DNA from: Rhodanobacteraceae bacterium | GTDB taxonomy: Bacteria > Pseudomonadota > Gammaproteobacteria > Xanthomonadales > SZUA-5 | Direction: 5' to 3' | Assembly (NCBI GenBank): GCA_024234055.1 | Contig: JACKOW010000008.1 | Location: forward strand, 124,001-188,000 | Length of the DNA stretch: 64,000 nucleotides | Part shown: piece by piece, positions 10,877-18,946 of the stretch | Layout: each line of letters opens with the position of its first letter | Position numbering within the stretch: the stretch's first letter is position 1 | Made by a program: the position numbers and the translations under genes | The notes under the pieces: model-generated | What the model was told of the DNA's origin: nothing | Seen by the model: the letters and a program-made list of their open reading frames with translations, nothing else | The model's database searches: none

Positions 10877-11536
10877 ATGAACAGCAACACTCGCCCGCTG
10901 CGGCAGCTGTCCACGCTGGATCGATGGCTGGCGGAAGCCGATCGTGCCATGCGCACGGTGCTGGCACCCGCGGAAGCGCCTGATCGGACAAGTCCGGGCG
11001 ATGCGCATCCGCGGGTGGAACTCAGCGAGCAGGATCGGCGCCATGTGGCTGGCCTGATGCGCATCAATCACGCCGGCGAGGTCTGCGCCCAGGCGCTGTA
11101 CTACGGCCAGGCGGCGGTGGCGCGTGATCCAGAGGTCGCCGCGCACTTGACCCAGGCGGCGCGCGAGGAAGGCGACCATCTGGCCTGGTGCGAGGCCCGT
11201 CTGCATGAACTTGGCAGCCACCCGAGCGTGGTCAACCCCTTCTGGTACGCCGGCGCATTTGCCATCGGTGCCAGCGCCGGTCTGATCGGCGATCGCCTGA
11301 GTCTGGGATTCGTGGTCGAGACCGAGCGCCAGGTCGAGAGTCATCTGGGCGAACATCTGACGCGATTGCCGCCCGAGGACGAGCGCACCCGCGCCGTGCT
11401 GGAACAGATGCAGGCCGATGAGATCGAACATGGCGCCGACGCGCGCAGGCGCGGCGGCATCGATCTGCCCTGGCCCTTGCCGCGATTGATGCAGATCGCC
11501 GCCGATACGCTGCGGGCGGTGGCGTATCGGGTGTAG
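10877..11536 (+). CDS. coq7: Demethoxyubiquinone hydroxylase (Coq7)
   Basis: This di-iron monooxygenase hydroxylates the penultimate ubiquinone intermediate (2-polyprenyl-3-methyl-6-methoxy-1,4-benzoquinol) at the membrane. Ferritin-like metal ligands are visible in MRINHAGEVCAQ, EEGDHLAW (ExxH) and QADEIEHGADA (ExxH). The frame opens at 10751, but the ATG at 10877, one base after the GlcF-like stop, is chosen: the earlier part reads as the shadow of the upstream gene. The resulting 219 residues fit the family. Spacing suggests translation coupled to the GlcF-like gene. Confidence 0.94.
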   Translation: MNSNTRPLRQLSTLDRWLAEADRAMRTVLAPAEAPDRTSPGDAHPRVELSEQDRRHVAGLMRINHAGEVCAQALYYGQAAVARDPEVAAHLTQAAREEGDHLAWCEARLHELGSHPSVVNPFWYAGAFAIGASAGLIGDRLSLGFVVETERQVESHLGEHLTRLPPEDERTRAVLEQMQADEIEHGADARRRGGIDLPWPLPRLMQIAADTLRAVAYRV

Positions 11537-11564
11537 CCCGCTTTCAGGGCCGGTGAAAAAGCCG

Positions 11565-11872
11565 AAACAAAGCAGCGGAGCAAGCTCCGCTCTACGAGAG
11601 CTGCGGTGTACGAGGCTTTCGTAGTGCCGAGCTTGCTCGGCAGGATGTACGGCTCTTCTGGCCGCCGACAGAGCGTAGAGCACAAGCCCAGCCAGAGCAG
11701 CGGAGCAAGCTCCGCTGTACGAAAGCTGCGGTGTACGAGGCTTTTGTAGTGCCGAGCTTGCTCGGCAGGATGTACGGCTCTTCTGGCCACCGACACAGCG
11801 TAGAGCACAAGCCCAGCCGGAGCAGCGGAGCAAGCTCCGCTCTACGAGAGCTGCGGTGTACGAGGCTTTTGT
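11565..11872. repeat. 125-bp tandem repeat of paired REP palindromes (about 2.4 units)
   Basis: Units begin at CGGAG bases 11576, 11701 and 11826, giving a 125-bp period with near identity. Each unit holds two hairpins in opposite orientation: AGCGGAGCAAGCTCCGCT (8-bp stem, AA loop) and GCCGAGCTTGCTCGGC (7-bp stem, TT loop). Each is headed by GTAG when read outward. This is the layout of a REP doublet (REPIN/BIME). Related arrays lie at 31565-31861 and, inverted, at 24151-24300. The array fills the gap between convergent coq7 and speD. Confidence 0.85.
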
Positions 11873-11873
11873 C

Positions 11874-12698
11874 TCAATCCAGATTGCGGCCGTGGAAGAG
11901 TTCACCGATCTCGCGGCGGACCTGCGCTTCGATGCGCGAACGATCCTTGAACGAGAGTTCGTTCTTGCTGGCTTCGAACAGATAGGTGTCGAGGTCGAAT
12001 TCCTTGATGTGCATCTTGGTGTGGAAGATGTTCTCCTGGTAGACGTTGACGTCGAACATCTCGTAGCGGTTCTTGATCGGCCGGCTGAGGAAGTCCTGGA
12101 TCGAGTTGATCTTGTGATCGATGTAGTGCTTGCGGCCCTTGATGTCACGGGTGGCGCCACGAACACGGTAGTCCATGATCACGATGTCCGACTCGAAGCT
12201 GTCGATCAGAAAATTGAGCGCCTTCAGCGGCGAGATCACGCCGCAGGTCGCCACGTCGATGTCCGCCCTGAAGGTGCTGATGCCGTTGAAAGGGTGACTC
12301 TCGGGATAGGTGTGTACAGTGATATGGCTCTTGTCCAGGTGCGCGACGACGCTGGCCTCGGTGGGCTGCTCGGATTCACGCATGGCGCCCTTCAGCATCT
12401 CGCGGCCGATGTCGGCGCGGTCGATGACCGGCTGCTCGGAGATCAGGATGGTGACGCTGGCACCCTGCGGATCGTAGTCCTGGCGAGCGACGTTGAGGAT
12501 GTTGGCGCCGATGATGTCGGCGACTTCGGTAAGGATCTCGGTCAGACGCTCGGCGTTGTAGGCCTCATCGATGTATTCGATGTAGCGATTGCGCTGCTCT
12601 TCGGTCACCGCGTAGCAGACGTCGTAGATGTTGAAGCTCAGGGCCTTGGTGAGGTTGTTGAATCCTTCCAGCCTGAGGCGCGGAATCGGCTTGACCAT
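11874..12698 (-). CDS. speD: S-adenosylmethionine decarboxylase proenzyme
   Basis: SpeD makes decarboxylated S-adenosylmethionine, the aminopropyl donor for spermidine. The proenzyme cleaves itself to give a pyruvoyl group; the precursor serine is visible in DKSHITVHTYPESHP. The 274-residue length and blocks such as GFNNLTKALSFNIYDVCYA and YQENIFHTKMHIKEFDLDTY match the E. coli-type enzyme. ATG at 12698 (MVKPIPRLRL) is preferred to an upstream in-frame codon at 12731. It is divergent from the Clp-type regulator; speD and clp are, from memory, also neighbours in Xanthomonas. Confidence 0.96.
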   Translation of the reverse strand: MVKPIPRLRLEGFNNLTKALSFNIYDVCYAVTEEQRNRYIEYIDEAYNAERLTEILTEVADIIGANILNVARQDYDPQGASVTILISEQPVIDRADIGREMLKGAMRESEQPTEASVVAHLDKSHITVHTYPESHPFNGISTFRADIDVATCGVISPLKALNFLIDSFESDIVIMDYRVRGATRDIKGRKHYIDHKINSIQDFLSRPIKNRYEMFDVNVYQENIFHTKMHIKEFDLDTYLFEASKNELSFKDRSRIEAQVRREIGELFHGRNLD

Positions 12699-12915
12699 GG
12701 TGATCTCCCAACGAGGATCGAAAGAGCGCACAGGCCTGCCGGAGCTGGGCCGAAAACGCGGGGCCGCAAATTATGGGGCAAAGCGCCGGCCGTAGACACC
12801 CGAGTTTCATGACAATCGCGAGCCATTCAGCTAGCGCAGGGGCGCGAGCCCTCTGCAGCCACCCTGCCCTCGCATGCTATAAGTTTGCGGATGATTACCA
12901 GCGCGGGGGAGCGCC
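12699..12915. promoter_or_regulatory. Divergent promoter region of speD and the Clp-type regulator
   Basis: The 217 bases between two divergent starts must carry promoters for both genes. A plausible -10 element for the regulator is TATAAGT at about 12879-12885. No clear -35, operator or riboswitch was recognised. Confidence 0.35.
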
Positions 12916-13638
12916 ATGGCCGGCCCGGTTGCAATGCCTGTGAAGTCACTGTTGCGATACTCGTTGCAAGCCAGCATGCGCAAGCTGGCCGAAACCCGGC
13001 CGCTGGCGCCGCAGCCGGCCGACATTGATCGTTTCCTCTCCTTGTGCCATCGCCGTCGCTATCCATCCAAGGCGCCGATCATTCGCCCGGGCGATGTCGC
13101 CAACACGCTCTACTACATCATCGAGGGTTCTCTCGCGGTCATGACCGAGGACGACGAAGGACGGGAACTGATCCTGGCCTACGTCAATGAGGGCGATTAC
13201 ATCGGCGAGATGGGCTTGTTCATGGAAGTGGAGAAGCGCGAGGTCATGGTGCGCTCACGGGTGCCCTGCGAACTGGCCGAGATCAGCTACGAGCGTCTGT
13301 TCCAGCTGTTCGAGGGCCCGCTCAAGGACGAATGCCCGCGCATCCTGTTCTCGATTGCCACGCAGCTGACCAAGCGCGTGCTGCAAACCAGCCGCAAGGT
13401 CTCCAGACTGGCTTTCATGGACGTGACCAGTCGGGTTGCCCGCACGCTGGTTGACCTGTGCGAAGAGCCCGATGCGATGTCACACCCGCAAGGCACCCAG
13501 ATCCGGATCTCGCGCCAGGAGATCTCGCGCATCGTCGGCTGTTCGCGGGAAATGGTGGGCCGGGTGCTGAAGCAACTGGAGGAAGAGGGCAAGATTTCGG
13601 TGACCGGCAAGACCATCGTGGTGTTTCAGACCCGCTGA
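12916..13638 (+). CDS. clp: Crp/Fnr-family transcription regulator, Clp type
   Basis: A 240-residue DNA-binding regulator with an N-terminal cyclic-nucleotide-binding beta roll (about residues 35-150: YPSKAPIIRPGD, YYIIEGSLAVM, GDYIGEMGLF) and a C-terminal winged helix (about 195-225: ISRQEISRIVGCSREMVGRVLKQL). The block CELAEISYERLFQLF and the tail SHPQGTQIRISRQE are close to Xanthomonas Clp, which controls virulence and exopolysaccharide genes and is inhibited by c-di-GMP. Whether this copy binds cAMP or c-di-GMP cannot be settled by reading. ATG at 12916 is used; a later start is possible because the first 25 residues are poorly conserved. The large polysaccharide locus in this window is a candidate target, by inference only. 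Confidence 0.88.
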   Translation: MAGPVAMPVKSLLRYSLQASMRKLAETRPLAPQPADIDRFLSLCHRRRYPSKAPIIRPGDVANTLYYIIEGSLAVMTEDDEGRELILAYVNEGDYIGEMGLFMEVEKREVMVRSRVPCELAEISYERLFQLFEGPLKDECPRILFSIATQLTKRVLQTSRKVSRLAFMDVTSRVARTLVDLCEEPDAMSHPQGTQIRISRQEISRIVGCSREMVGRVLKQLEEEGKISVTGKTIVVFQTR

Positions 13639-13641
13639 GGC

Positions 13642-13693
13642 GGGGCACGGGGCACGGGGCACGGGGCACGGGGCACGGGGCACGGGGCACGGG
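13642..13693 (+). repeat. GGGGCAC heptamer array (7 copies)
   Basis: Seven perfect GGGGCAC units (13642-13690) plus GGG begin 4 bases after the stop of the Clp-type gene, with the G-rich strand on the coding strand. Eight G-runs make it a strong candidate for G-quadruplex formation in the mRNA 3' end or the DNA. A four-copy array of the same heptamer follows the MFS gene at 17992. Confidence 0.9.
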
Positions 13694-13721
13694 AAAGGCT
13701 ACGGGCTTTTGGCTCTCGTAG

Positions 13722-13739
13722 GTCCAGACAAGTCTGGAC
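13722..13739. repeat. Short palindromic dispersed repeat, copy 2
   Basis: GTCCAGACAAGTCTGGAC is a perfect hairpin (7-bp stem GTCCAGA/TCTGGAC, loop CAAG). Same family as 9651-9668 and 14088-14105. Confidence 0.6.
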
Positions 13740-13847
13740 GCACCAGAGCCCCGAGTCGGCGTCATTGCGACCCCGGACTTGATCCGGAGGAAGCAATCCA
13801 GATGCCCGCTCGCAAGTCCCTGGATTGCTTCGTCACTTCGTTCCTCT

Positions 13848-13980
13848 CCATGAACCCAGATCGTAAGTTGTTGATTTGCTGTTGTAGGTCACGTTGCTCG
13901 CTTAGCGAGCTACGTGACGCAAATGGATGTCACGTAGTCCGCTGGCGCGGACAACATGACCTACGACGGCGGGTTCATGG
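13848..13980. repeat. 133-bp nested inverted-repeat element (MITE-like)
   Basis: The ends CCATGAACCC (13848-13857) and GGGTTCATGG (13971-13980) are exact inverted repeats. Inside, GTAGGTCACGTTG is mirrored by CAACATGACCTAC, and further hairpins occur near GCTCGCTTAGCGAGC and GTCCGCTGGCGCGGAC. It resembles a non-coding palindromic mobile or folded RNA element. A related GTAGGTCAGGTTGGCC hairpin follows cysNC. Confidence 0.6.
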
Positions 13981-14087
13981 CCGGTGGGCAGCATCGGGCC
14001 GATACAGGTGGCTCGCAATGACGCATCGATAGTTGATCGCATCGTTGATGAAGACCTCTGCGAAATCGTTCCGGGGGCGCAAGAAGC

Positions 14088-14105
14088 GTCCAGACAACTC
14101 TGGAC
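14088..14105. repeat. Short palindromic dispersed repeat, copy 3
   Basis: GTCCAGACAACTCTGGAC, one loop base different from copy 2, with the same stem. Confidence 0.5.
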
Positions 14106-14366
14106 CTGCAGGAGCCGCTCCGCCGACACCGCGCGGCGCCTTGCGCGGATGCTCTGAGGCCATTTGTCTGTGAACCAGCGCATGTCCGTACCTTTGCGCC
14201 GGATTTCTGTTCCGATTCGCCAAACCCATCGCGCTTCGTCGGAATTTCCAGGAAATCGATTGACGCACGCAAAGGGGTTGGGGGTATGCTCTCCCCTCGC
14301 TATCCCCAAAACCTGCCTGAACGCTGCGCTTGCGCGGCGCGAGTAGTCTTGTCCTTGAAGGGAAGG

Positions 14367-14660
14367 ATGATCCGGATGACCGTTGGACTTTCGTACGAAC
14401 GCAACCCTGAGCCGATCCGCAGCGAGTCGACCCTGCGCGAAGTGGCGACGCGCGTCGTACGCCGCTATCTGCACGATCTCAACGGCAGCGATTGCAATGA
14501 CCTGTTCACGCTGATGCTGCGTCAGGTCGAGCAACCGGTGCTGGAAGAGGCCTTGCGCCATTGTGGTGGAAATCTCACGCGCACCGCCGAATTGCTGGGC
14601 ATGAACCGCGCCACCTTGCGCAAGAAACTGGGTGAACACGGCATCAGTGGAGCAGTTTGA
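14367..14660 (+). CDS. fis: DNA-binding protein Fis
   Basis: A nucleoid-associated protein of 97 residues (E. coli Fis is 98). The C-terminal helix-turn-helix LTRTAELLGMNRATLRKKL near residues 71-90 and the dimer helices (LREVATRVVRRYLHDLNG, VEQPVLEEALRHCGGN) are clear. ATG at 14367 is used; a second ATG at 14376 is better spaced from GGGAAGG and may be the true start. In pseudomonads and xanthomonads fis is followed by purH, as here. Confidence 0.93.
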   Translation: MIRMTVGLSYERNPEPIRSESTLREVATRVVRRYLHDLNGSDCNDLFTLMLRQVEQPVLEEALRHCGGNLTRTAELLGMNRATLRKKLGEHGISGAV

Positions 14661-14873
14661 AGAACCTGCTGCGCGGACCGATGGCTGCGTTGCGCGGTGC
14701 TCGCTCCCTCGCCTGTCTATCTGATATGTCTCGGTCGCTGCGCTCCGTGCGCCTTGCCCTCGACCCGCTCGCTACGGTTTTTCAAAGTGCTCAGCGCCTG
14801 AGGCCGCTTGCGCCGGGGCTGTGACTCCCGCAGCATCGCGGACCCGATGAAACCCGAGCACATCGAGGCCCGC

Positions 14874-16457
14874 ATGCCCGAGAACCCGCGACTACCGATT
14901 CGCCGCGCCCTGCTGAGTGTGTCCGACAAGCGCGGTCTGCTGGATCTGGCCACGGCCCTGAGCGCCCACCAGGTCGAGATCTGGTCGACCGGCGGCACCG
15001 CACGCGCACTGCGCGATGCCGGCATCAGCGTTACCGATGTCAGCCACGTGACCGGTTTCCCGGAGATCATGGACGGCCGCGTCAAGACCCTGCATCCGGC
15101 TATCCATGGCGGCTTGCTGGGGCGCACCGGCATCGACGATGCGGTCATGCGCGATCACGGCATCCAGGCCATTGATCTGCTGGTGGTGAATCTGTACCCC
15201 TTTGCGGCCACGGTCGCCAAACCCGGGTGCAGCCTTGAGGATGCCATCGAGAACATCGACATCGGCGGACCGGCGATGCTCCGCGCCGGCGCCAAGAATC
15301 ACGAACGGGTCGCCGTGGTCGTGAATCCCGATGACTACGGCATGATTGTCGACGCACTCAAGTCCGGCGGCACCGAGCTGACCCAGCGACGCCAGCTGGC
15401 CGCCCGTACCTACGCCCATTGCGCCCGCTATGACGGCCAGGTGGCCGAGTATCTGGGCGCCCGCGCCGCCAATCCGGACCAGCCTGAGGCCCATCCGCCC
15501 ACACTGCATCTGTCGCTGCGCCGCGGCGAAGCGCTGCGTTACGGCGAGAATCCGCATCAGGCTGCCGCGCTGTACCTGGAAGATCCATTGCCGGCGGCCA
15601 GCGTGGCCGCAGCCAGATTCATGCAGGGCAAGACGCTGTCCTTCAACAACCTGGCCGACGCCGACGCCGCGCTCGAGTGCGTCAAGCAGTTCGACGAGGC
15701 CGCCTGCGTGATCGTCAAGCACGCCAATCCCTGCGGCGTGGCCGTGGCTCATTCATTGACAGAGGCCTACGAGCGCGCCTATGCCACCGATCCGGTATCG
15801 GCCTTCGGCGGCATCATCGCGTTCAACCGGCCGCTGGATGGCGAGACAGCGCGGATCATCGTGCAGCGACAGTTCGTCGAAGTGGTGATCGCGCCCAGCT
15901 TCCACGAGCTGGCGCTGGCGGCGCTTGCCAGCAAGCCCAATGTGCGGGTGTTGGCGACCGGCACCTTGCCCGATTCGGCCAGCACCGCGCCCGCTCGCGA
16001 CTTCAAGCGCATTGCCGGTGGCCTGTTGGTGCAGGATGTCGACACCGATCGCATCCGCGCCCGCGATTTGCGGGTCGTCACTCAACGCGCCCCGTCGGCA
16101 CAGGAATTCGCCGATCTGATCTTCGCCTGGAAGCTGGCGATGTTCGTCAAGTCCAACGCCATCGTCTACGCCCGCGATGGCCGATCCATCGGCATCGGCG
16201 CCGGGCAGATGAGTCGCGTGGTCAGCGCCCAGATCGCCGGCTGGAAAGCCGAACAGGCCAACCTCAAGGTGCCTGGATCGGCCATGGCCTCTGATGCCTT
16301 CTTCCCCTTCCGCGACGGCATTGATGCGGCGGCCAAGGCTGGCATCCGGGCGGTGATCCAGCCGGGTGGCTCGATGCGTGATCAGGAGGTCATCGACGCC
16401 GCCGATGAGCACGATATGGCAATGGTGTTCACCGGTGTGCGCCATTTTCGTCATTGA
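14874..16457 (+). CDS. purH: Bifunctional AICAR formyltransferase / IMP cyclohydrolase
   Basis: PurH performs the last two steps of IMP synthesis: formyl transfer to AICAR, then ring closure. The N-terminal cyclohydrolase (MGS-like) domain starts RRALLSVSDKRGLLDLA with the STGGTARALRDAG motif near residue 35. The formyltransferase part carries KHANPCGVA near residue 283 and the conserved C-terminal TGVRHFRH. ATG at 14874 gives 527 residues, the usual length; ATG at 14847 is also in frame and neither has a strong Shine-Dalgarno site. It follows fis on the same strand after about 210 bases. Confidence 0.95.
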   Translation: MPENPRLPIRRALLSVSDKRGLLDLATALSAHQVEIWSTGGTARALRDAGISVTDVSHVTGFPEIMDGRVKTLHPAIHGGLLGRTGIDDAVMRDHGIQAIDLLVVNLYPFAATVAKPGCSLEDAIENIDIGGPAMLRAGAKNHERVAVVVNPDDYGMIVDALKSGGTELTQRRQLAARTYAHCARYDGQVAEYLGARAANPDQPEAHPPTLHLSLRRGEALRYGENPHQAAALYLEDPLPAASVAAARFMQGKTLSFNNLADADAALECVKQFDEAACVIVKHANPCGVAVAHSLTEAYERAYATDPVSAFGGIIAFNRPLDGETARIIVQRQFVEVVIAPSFHELALAALASKPNVRVLATGTLPDSASTAPARDFKRIAGGLLVQDVDTDRIRARDLRVVTQRAPSAQEFADLIFAWKLAMFVKSNAIVYARDGRSIGIGAGQMSRVVSAQIAGWKAEQANLKVPGSAMASDAFFPFRDGIDAAAKAGIRAVIQPGGSMRDQEVIDAADEHDMAMVFTGVRHFRH

Positions 16458-16609
16458 TGCCGAAGCAGCATGGCCCGAACCGGTGACTGAGCGGGCTGGC
16501 GTTCACGGAATCACTCAGGTCGGCGGTTATGCTCCGCGCTGACCTTCGGCCGGCGGGCCTGCCCTGACCACGGGGGTCGCGACCGCTTCCGCCGCAATCG
16601 AGAACATCC

Positions 16610-17989
16610 TTGGCATCGACCCCGCCGGTTCAGGACAGTACCCGCGTGCACCTGGGCTTCGCCCGGCTGGCAGCCTATTCCTCGCTGCAGCTGCCGCTGG
16701 CCATGGCCGCCCTGCCGGTGGTGCTGAACGTTGCCCACTACTACGGCGAAGTGCTGAAGCTGTCGCTGGCGTTGATCGGTCCGATCCTGATTGCCTCGCG
16801 CATCATCGACGCCATCCAGGACCCCATCCTCGGATTCATTTCCGATCGCTTGACCCATCGCAAGAATGGCCGCCTGATGCTGGTGGCGGCGATGCTGCCG
16901 CTGATGATCCTGGGCTTCTTCATGCTGTTCGACCCGCCGGCGATGTTCCACCCGGTCGCTGGCGGCGTCAGCCCCAATCCCACCCTGCTCAGCATCTGGC
17001 TGTTCGTCTCGTTGCTGCTGGTGCACCTGGGCTATGCCGGCGTGTCAATCAGCTATCACGCGCTCGGCGCCGAGTTGTCCGATGACTACAACGAACGCAC
17101 CCGGGTCACCGTGGGGCGCGAGGTCTTCGGCCTGACCGGCATGATGCTGGCGGTGGTGTTGCCGACCTTCCTGACCGCGCGCTTCGGCGAGGCTGCCGGC
17201 TATCAGTGGCTGGGAATCCTGTATCTGCCGGTAGCGATACTCGCGGCCTTGCCGACGCTGCTGTATTCGCCGCCCTCGGTACACGGACCGGTGGAGCGCC
17301 CGCCGGGCAGCACCGTGCTCGGCATCTTCTTCGCACCTCTGAAGAATCCGCTGTATCGTCGCCTGCTGGCGGTATTCATCGTCAATGGCTCGGCGCTGGG
17401 CATCGCCGTCAGCGTGATGCTCTTCTATGTTGAACACGTGCTCGGCGGCGGCAAGCTGCAGGCCGGCCTGATCCTGATGGCCTATTTTGTCTCTGGTGCC
17501 GCCAGCGTGCCGCTGTGGATGTTTCTGTCACGACATCTGAGCAAGGCCGCAGCCTGGTTCATCGGCATTCTGCTGACCGCCGGCGCCATGACCGCAGCCG
17601 CCTTCGTCGGGCACGGCGATATCGGCTGGTTCATCGCCATTTCCGCGGTGACCGGTCTGGGCCTGGGTGCCGATTACGGCTTGCCACCGGCAATCCTGGC
17701 CGATGTCATCAATGCCAAGGAAGGTCGCGAAAGTCGCGGCGCCACTGGCGCCTATTTCGGCCTGTGGGCTCTCAGCACGAAACTGGCAACGGCCATCGGC
17801 GCCGCCGCCTCGCTGCCCATCCTCGACTATCTGGGATTCAACCCCGGCAATGGCGAATACAACCTGCCAGCGCTGGTGATCGTGTACATCGCGCTGCCGG
17901 TGGGCGTGAAGCTGATCGCAGCGGCCATGCTCTGGTTCATCCGCATCGAGGCCGAACGGCCACAGGTCAGCAAGGTGCTGTGGCGCTGA
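16610..17989 (+). CDS. MFS transporter, GPH (MelB-like) sugar:cation symporter family
   Basis: A 459-residue polytopic inner-membrane protein with about 12 hydrophobic segments. The N-terminal motif IIDAIQDPILGFISDRL and the cytoplasmic-loop type sequence fit the glycoside-pentoside-hexuronide:cation symporter branch of the major facilitator superfamily. The substrate is not predictable from sequence, and no sugar-catabolic neighbour helps. The start is TTG at 16610, chosen because the frame is closed shortly before; a GTG about 12 codons later is an alternative. A GGGGCAC array begins 2 bases after the stop. Confidence 0.85.
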   Translation: MASTPPVQDSTRVHLGFARLAAYSSLQLPLAMAALPVVLNVAHYYGEVLKLSLALIGPILIASRIIDAIQDPILGFISDRLTHRKNGRLMLVAAMLPLMILGFFMLFDPPAMFHPVAGGVSPNPTLLSIWLFVSLLLVHLGYAGVSISYHALGAELSDDYNERTRVTVGREVFGLTGMMLAVVLPTFLTARFGEAAGYQWLGILYLPVAILAALPTLLYSPPSVHGPVERPPGSTVLGIFFAPLKNPLYRRLLAVFIVNGSALGIAVSVMLFYVEHVLGGGKLQAGLILMAYFVSGAASVPLWMFLSRHLSKAAAWFIGILLTAGAMTAAAFVGHGDIGWFIAISAVTGLGLGADYGLPPAILADVINAKEGRESRGATGAYFGLWALSTKLATAIGAAASLPILDYLGFNPGNGEYNLPALVIVYIALPVGVKLIAAAMLWFIRIEAERPQVSKVLWR

Positions 17990-17991
17990 GC

Positions 17992-18022
17992 GGGGCACGG
18001 GGCACGGGGCACGGGGCACGGG
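17992..18022 (+). repeat. GGGGCAC heptamer array (4 copies)
   Basis: Four perfect GGGGCAC units plus GGG directly follow the MFS stop codon (17987-17989). The G-rich strand is the coding strand. Same unit as at 13642-13693. Confidence 0.9.
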
Positions 18023-18167
18023 TTTACAGCATTACCCCATCATTGCTTCATTGCCAGCCGCGTGTGTCGGCCCGAAACTGCCCACTGGCGATGAGTCCCC
18101 CAGCGTCGTTGCGAGCCACCTGTGTCAGGCCGACACTGCTCACGGGCCATGAACCACAAGCTGCCTG

Positions 18168-18245
18168 TAGGAGCGACCTCGCGTCGCGACCGGCCAGCCG
18201 CACGTCCAAAGCAACGGTCGCGCCACAAGGGCGCTCCCACAGGTT
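18168..18245. repeat. REP doublet (GTAGGAGCG family)
   Basis: GTAGGAGCGACCTCGCGTCG and, about 45 bases on, an inverted copy ending GGGCGCTCCCAC form two hairpins in opposite orientation, the REPIN layout. Same family as 21796-21872 and a degenerate copy at 33706-33800. Confidence 0.7.
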
Positions 18246-18340
18246 AACCAAGCAAATCAATGACTTGCGACATGGCTTCATGGAGAGCCACCTGTGTCGG
18301 CACGACACTGTCCACGAGCCGTGAACCCTGTCAGGCAAGG

Positions 18341-18425
18341 AGCGGCTTTGAGGAGGGACGCGCGCCTGCGCGGCCGCTCTTGATCTCCGCTCAGTGCAAA
18401 GCGGCGCCGCAGCGCGGCGCCCTCC
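18341..18425. repeat. Dispersed repeat, full copy (GGACGCGCGCC family)
   Basis: Begins AGCGGCTTTGAGGAGGGACG, continues through a TGCGCGGCCGCTCTTGATC block and ends in the GCGGCGCCGCAGCGCGGCGC palindrome. Other copies: about 5006-5078, 8228-8290 (right half) and 25066-25150 (inverted). Confidence 0.65.
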
Positions 18426-18477
18426 ACAACAGCGACGCGACACCCCCGGCGCCCGGCGCTGGAATGCGGTTCATGGA

Positions 18478-18539
18478 GAGCGTAGCGAAGCAATCCAGGA
18501 GGCGTGCGGCGATACCTGGATTGCTTCGTCGCTACGCTC
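18478..18539. repeat. Large hairpin with a 22-bp stem
   Basis: The arm at 18478-18499 (GAGCGTAGCGAAGCAATCC...) is mirrored at 18515-18539 with a small bulge around a 15-base loop. The right arm resembles the widespread intergenic block ending CTCGCAATGACG. Confidence 0.65.
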
Positions 18540-18882
18540 CTCGCAATGACGCATCAACAACTGACGATAAGGGTTCATGGAGAGCCGCGTGTGTCGGCCC
18601 GAGACGGCGCATGGCCCACGCCCCGCCTGCTGCGCGTAGCCCGTTGTGCCGCGCAGCGGCTCAGCGGGGCTCTTTCGCGTCAGTGCCCGCAGAGCGCTAC
18701 GCGCACTTCGGGCTACAAGCGCAGGCTCTTGCCGGCGATCGCGGCTGAAGCCGCTCCCACAGAGCTGTCAGGTAGACCCCTCCTTTTAACGTGACCTACC
18801 TCGACTCGCGCATCAGACACTGGCCCGAAGGAGGCCGGGAGGGCAAGAAACCGCAGGCGCCCGCAGTTCTGAGCTTTTCGTG

Positions 18883-18946
18883 CCCTCTCGCCCTCTCGCC
18901 CTCTCGCCCTCGTGCCCTCGTGCCCTCTCGCCCTCGTGCCCTCGCC
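18883..18946 (-). repeat. 8-bp tandem array (8 copies) abutting a stop codon
   Basis: Eight units of CCCTCTCG / CCCTCGTG run from 18883 to 18946 and touch the stop codon (18949-18947) of the redoxin gene. On that gene's coding strand the array is G-rich (CGAGAGGG, CACGAGGG). Likely slipped-strand variable. Confidence 0.85.

Larger units (their letters stand above)
13639..14366. other. Repeat-rich intergenic region between clp and fis
   Basis: No gene is supported in these 728 bases. They contain the heptamer array, two copies of the GTCCAGA palindrome, the 133-bp inverted element and an inverted copy (about 13976-14024) of a dispersed repeat containing GAGCCACCTGTGTCGG. A block TGGATTGCTTCGTCACTTCG resembles a widespread intergenic repeat. 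The last 100 bases presumably hold the fis promoter, but no clear signal was recognised. Confidence 0.6.
17990..18946. other. 957-bp intergenic region made almost wholly of repeats
   Basis: No gene is supported. From left to right it holds the heptamer array; two copies of the GAGCCACCTGTGTCGG-type repeat (about 18049-18096 and 18106-18154); a REP doublet (about 18168-18245); another GAGCCACCTGTGTCGG copy (18283-18330); and the GGACGCGCGCC repeat (18341-18425). It continues with a 22-bp stem hairpin (18478-18539), a fifth copy (18573-18615), a copy of a hairpin also found at about 23505-23550, a single REP (about 18735-18765) and an 8-bp-period array (18883-18946). Confidence 0.75.

Noticed and set aside
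13642..13693. CRISPR-like array
   Set aside because: The GGGGCAC repeats are contiguous heptamers without spacers, and no cas gene is in the window; they are a short tandem array. The 125/129-bp arrays likewise have no unique spacers of CRISPR size.
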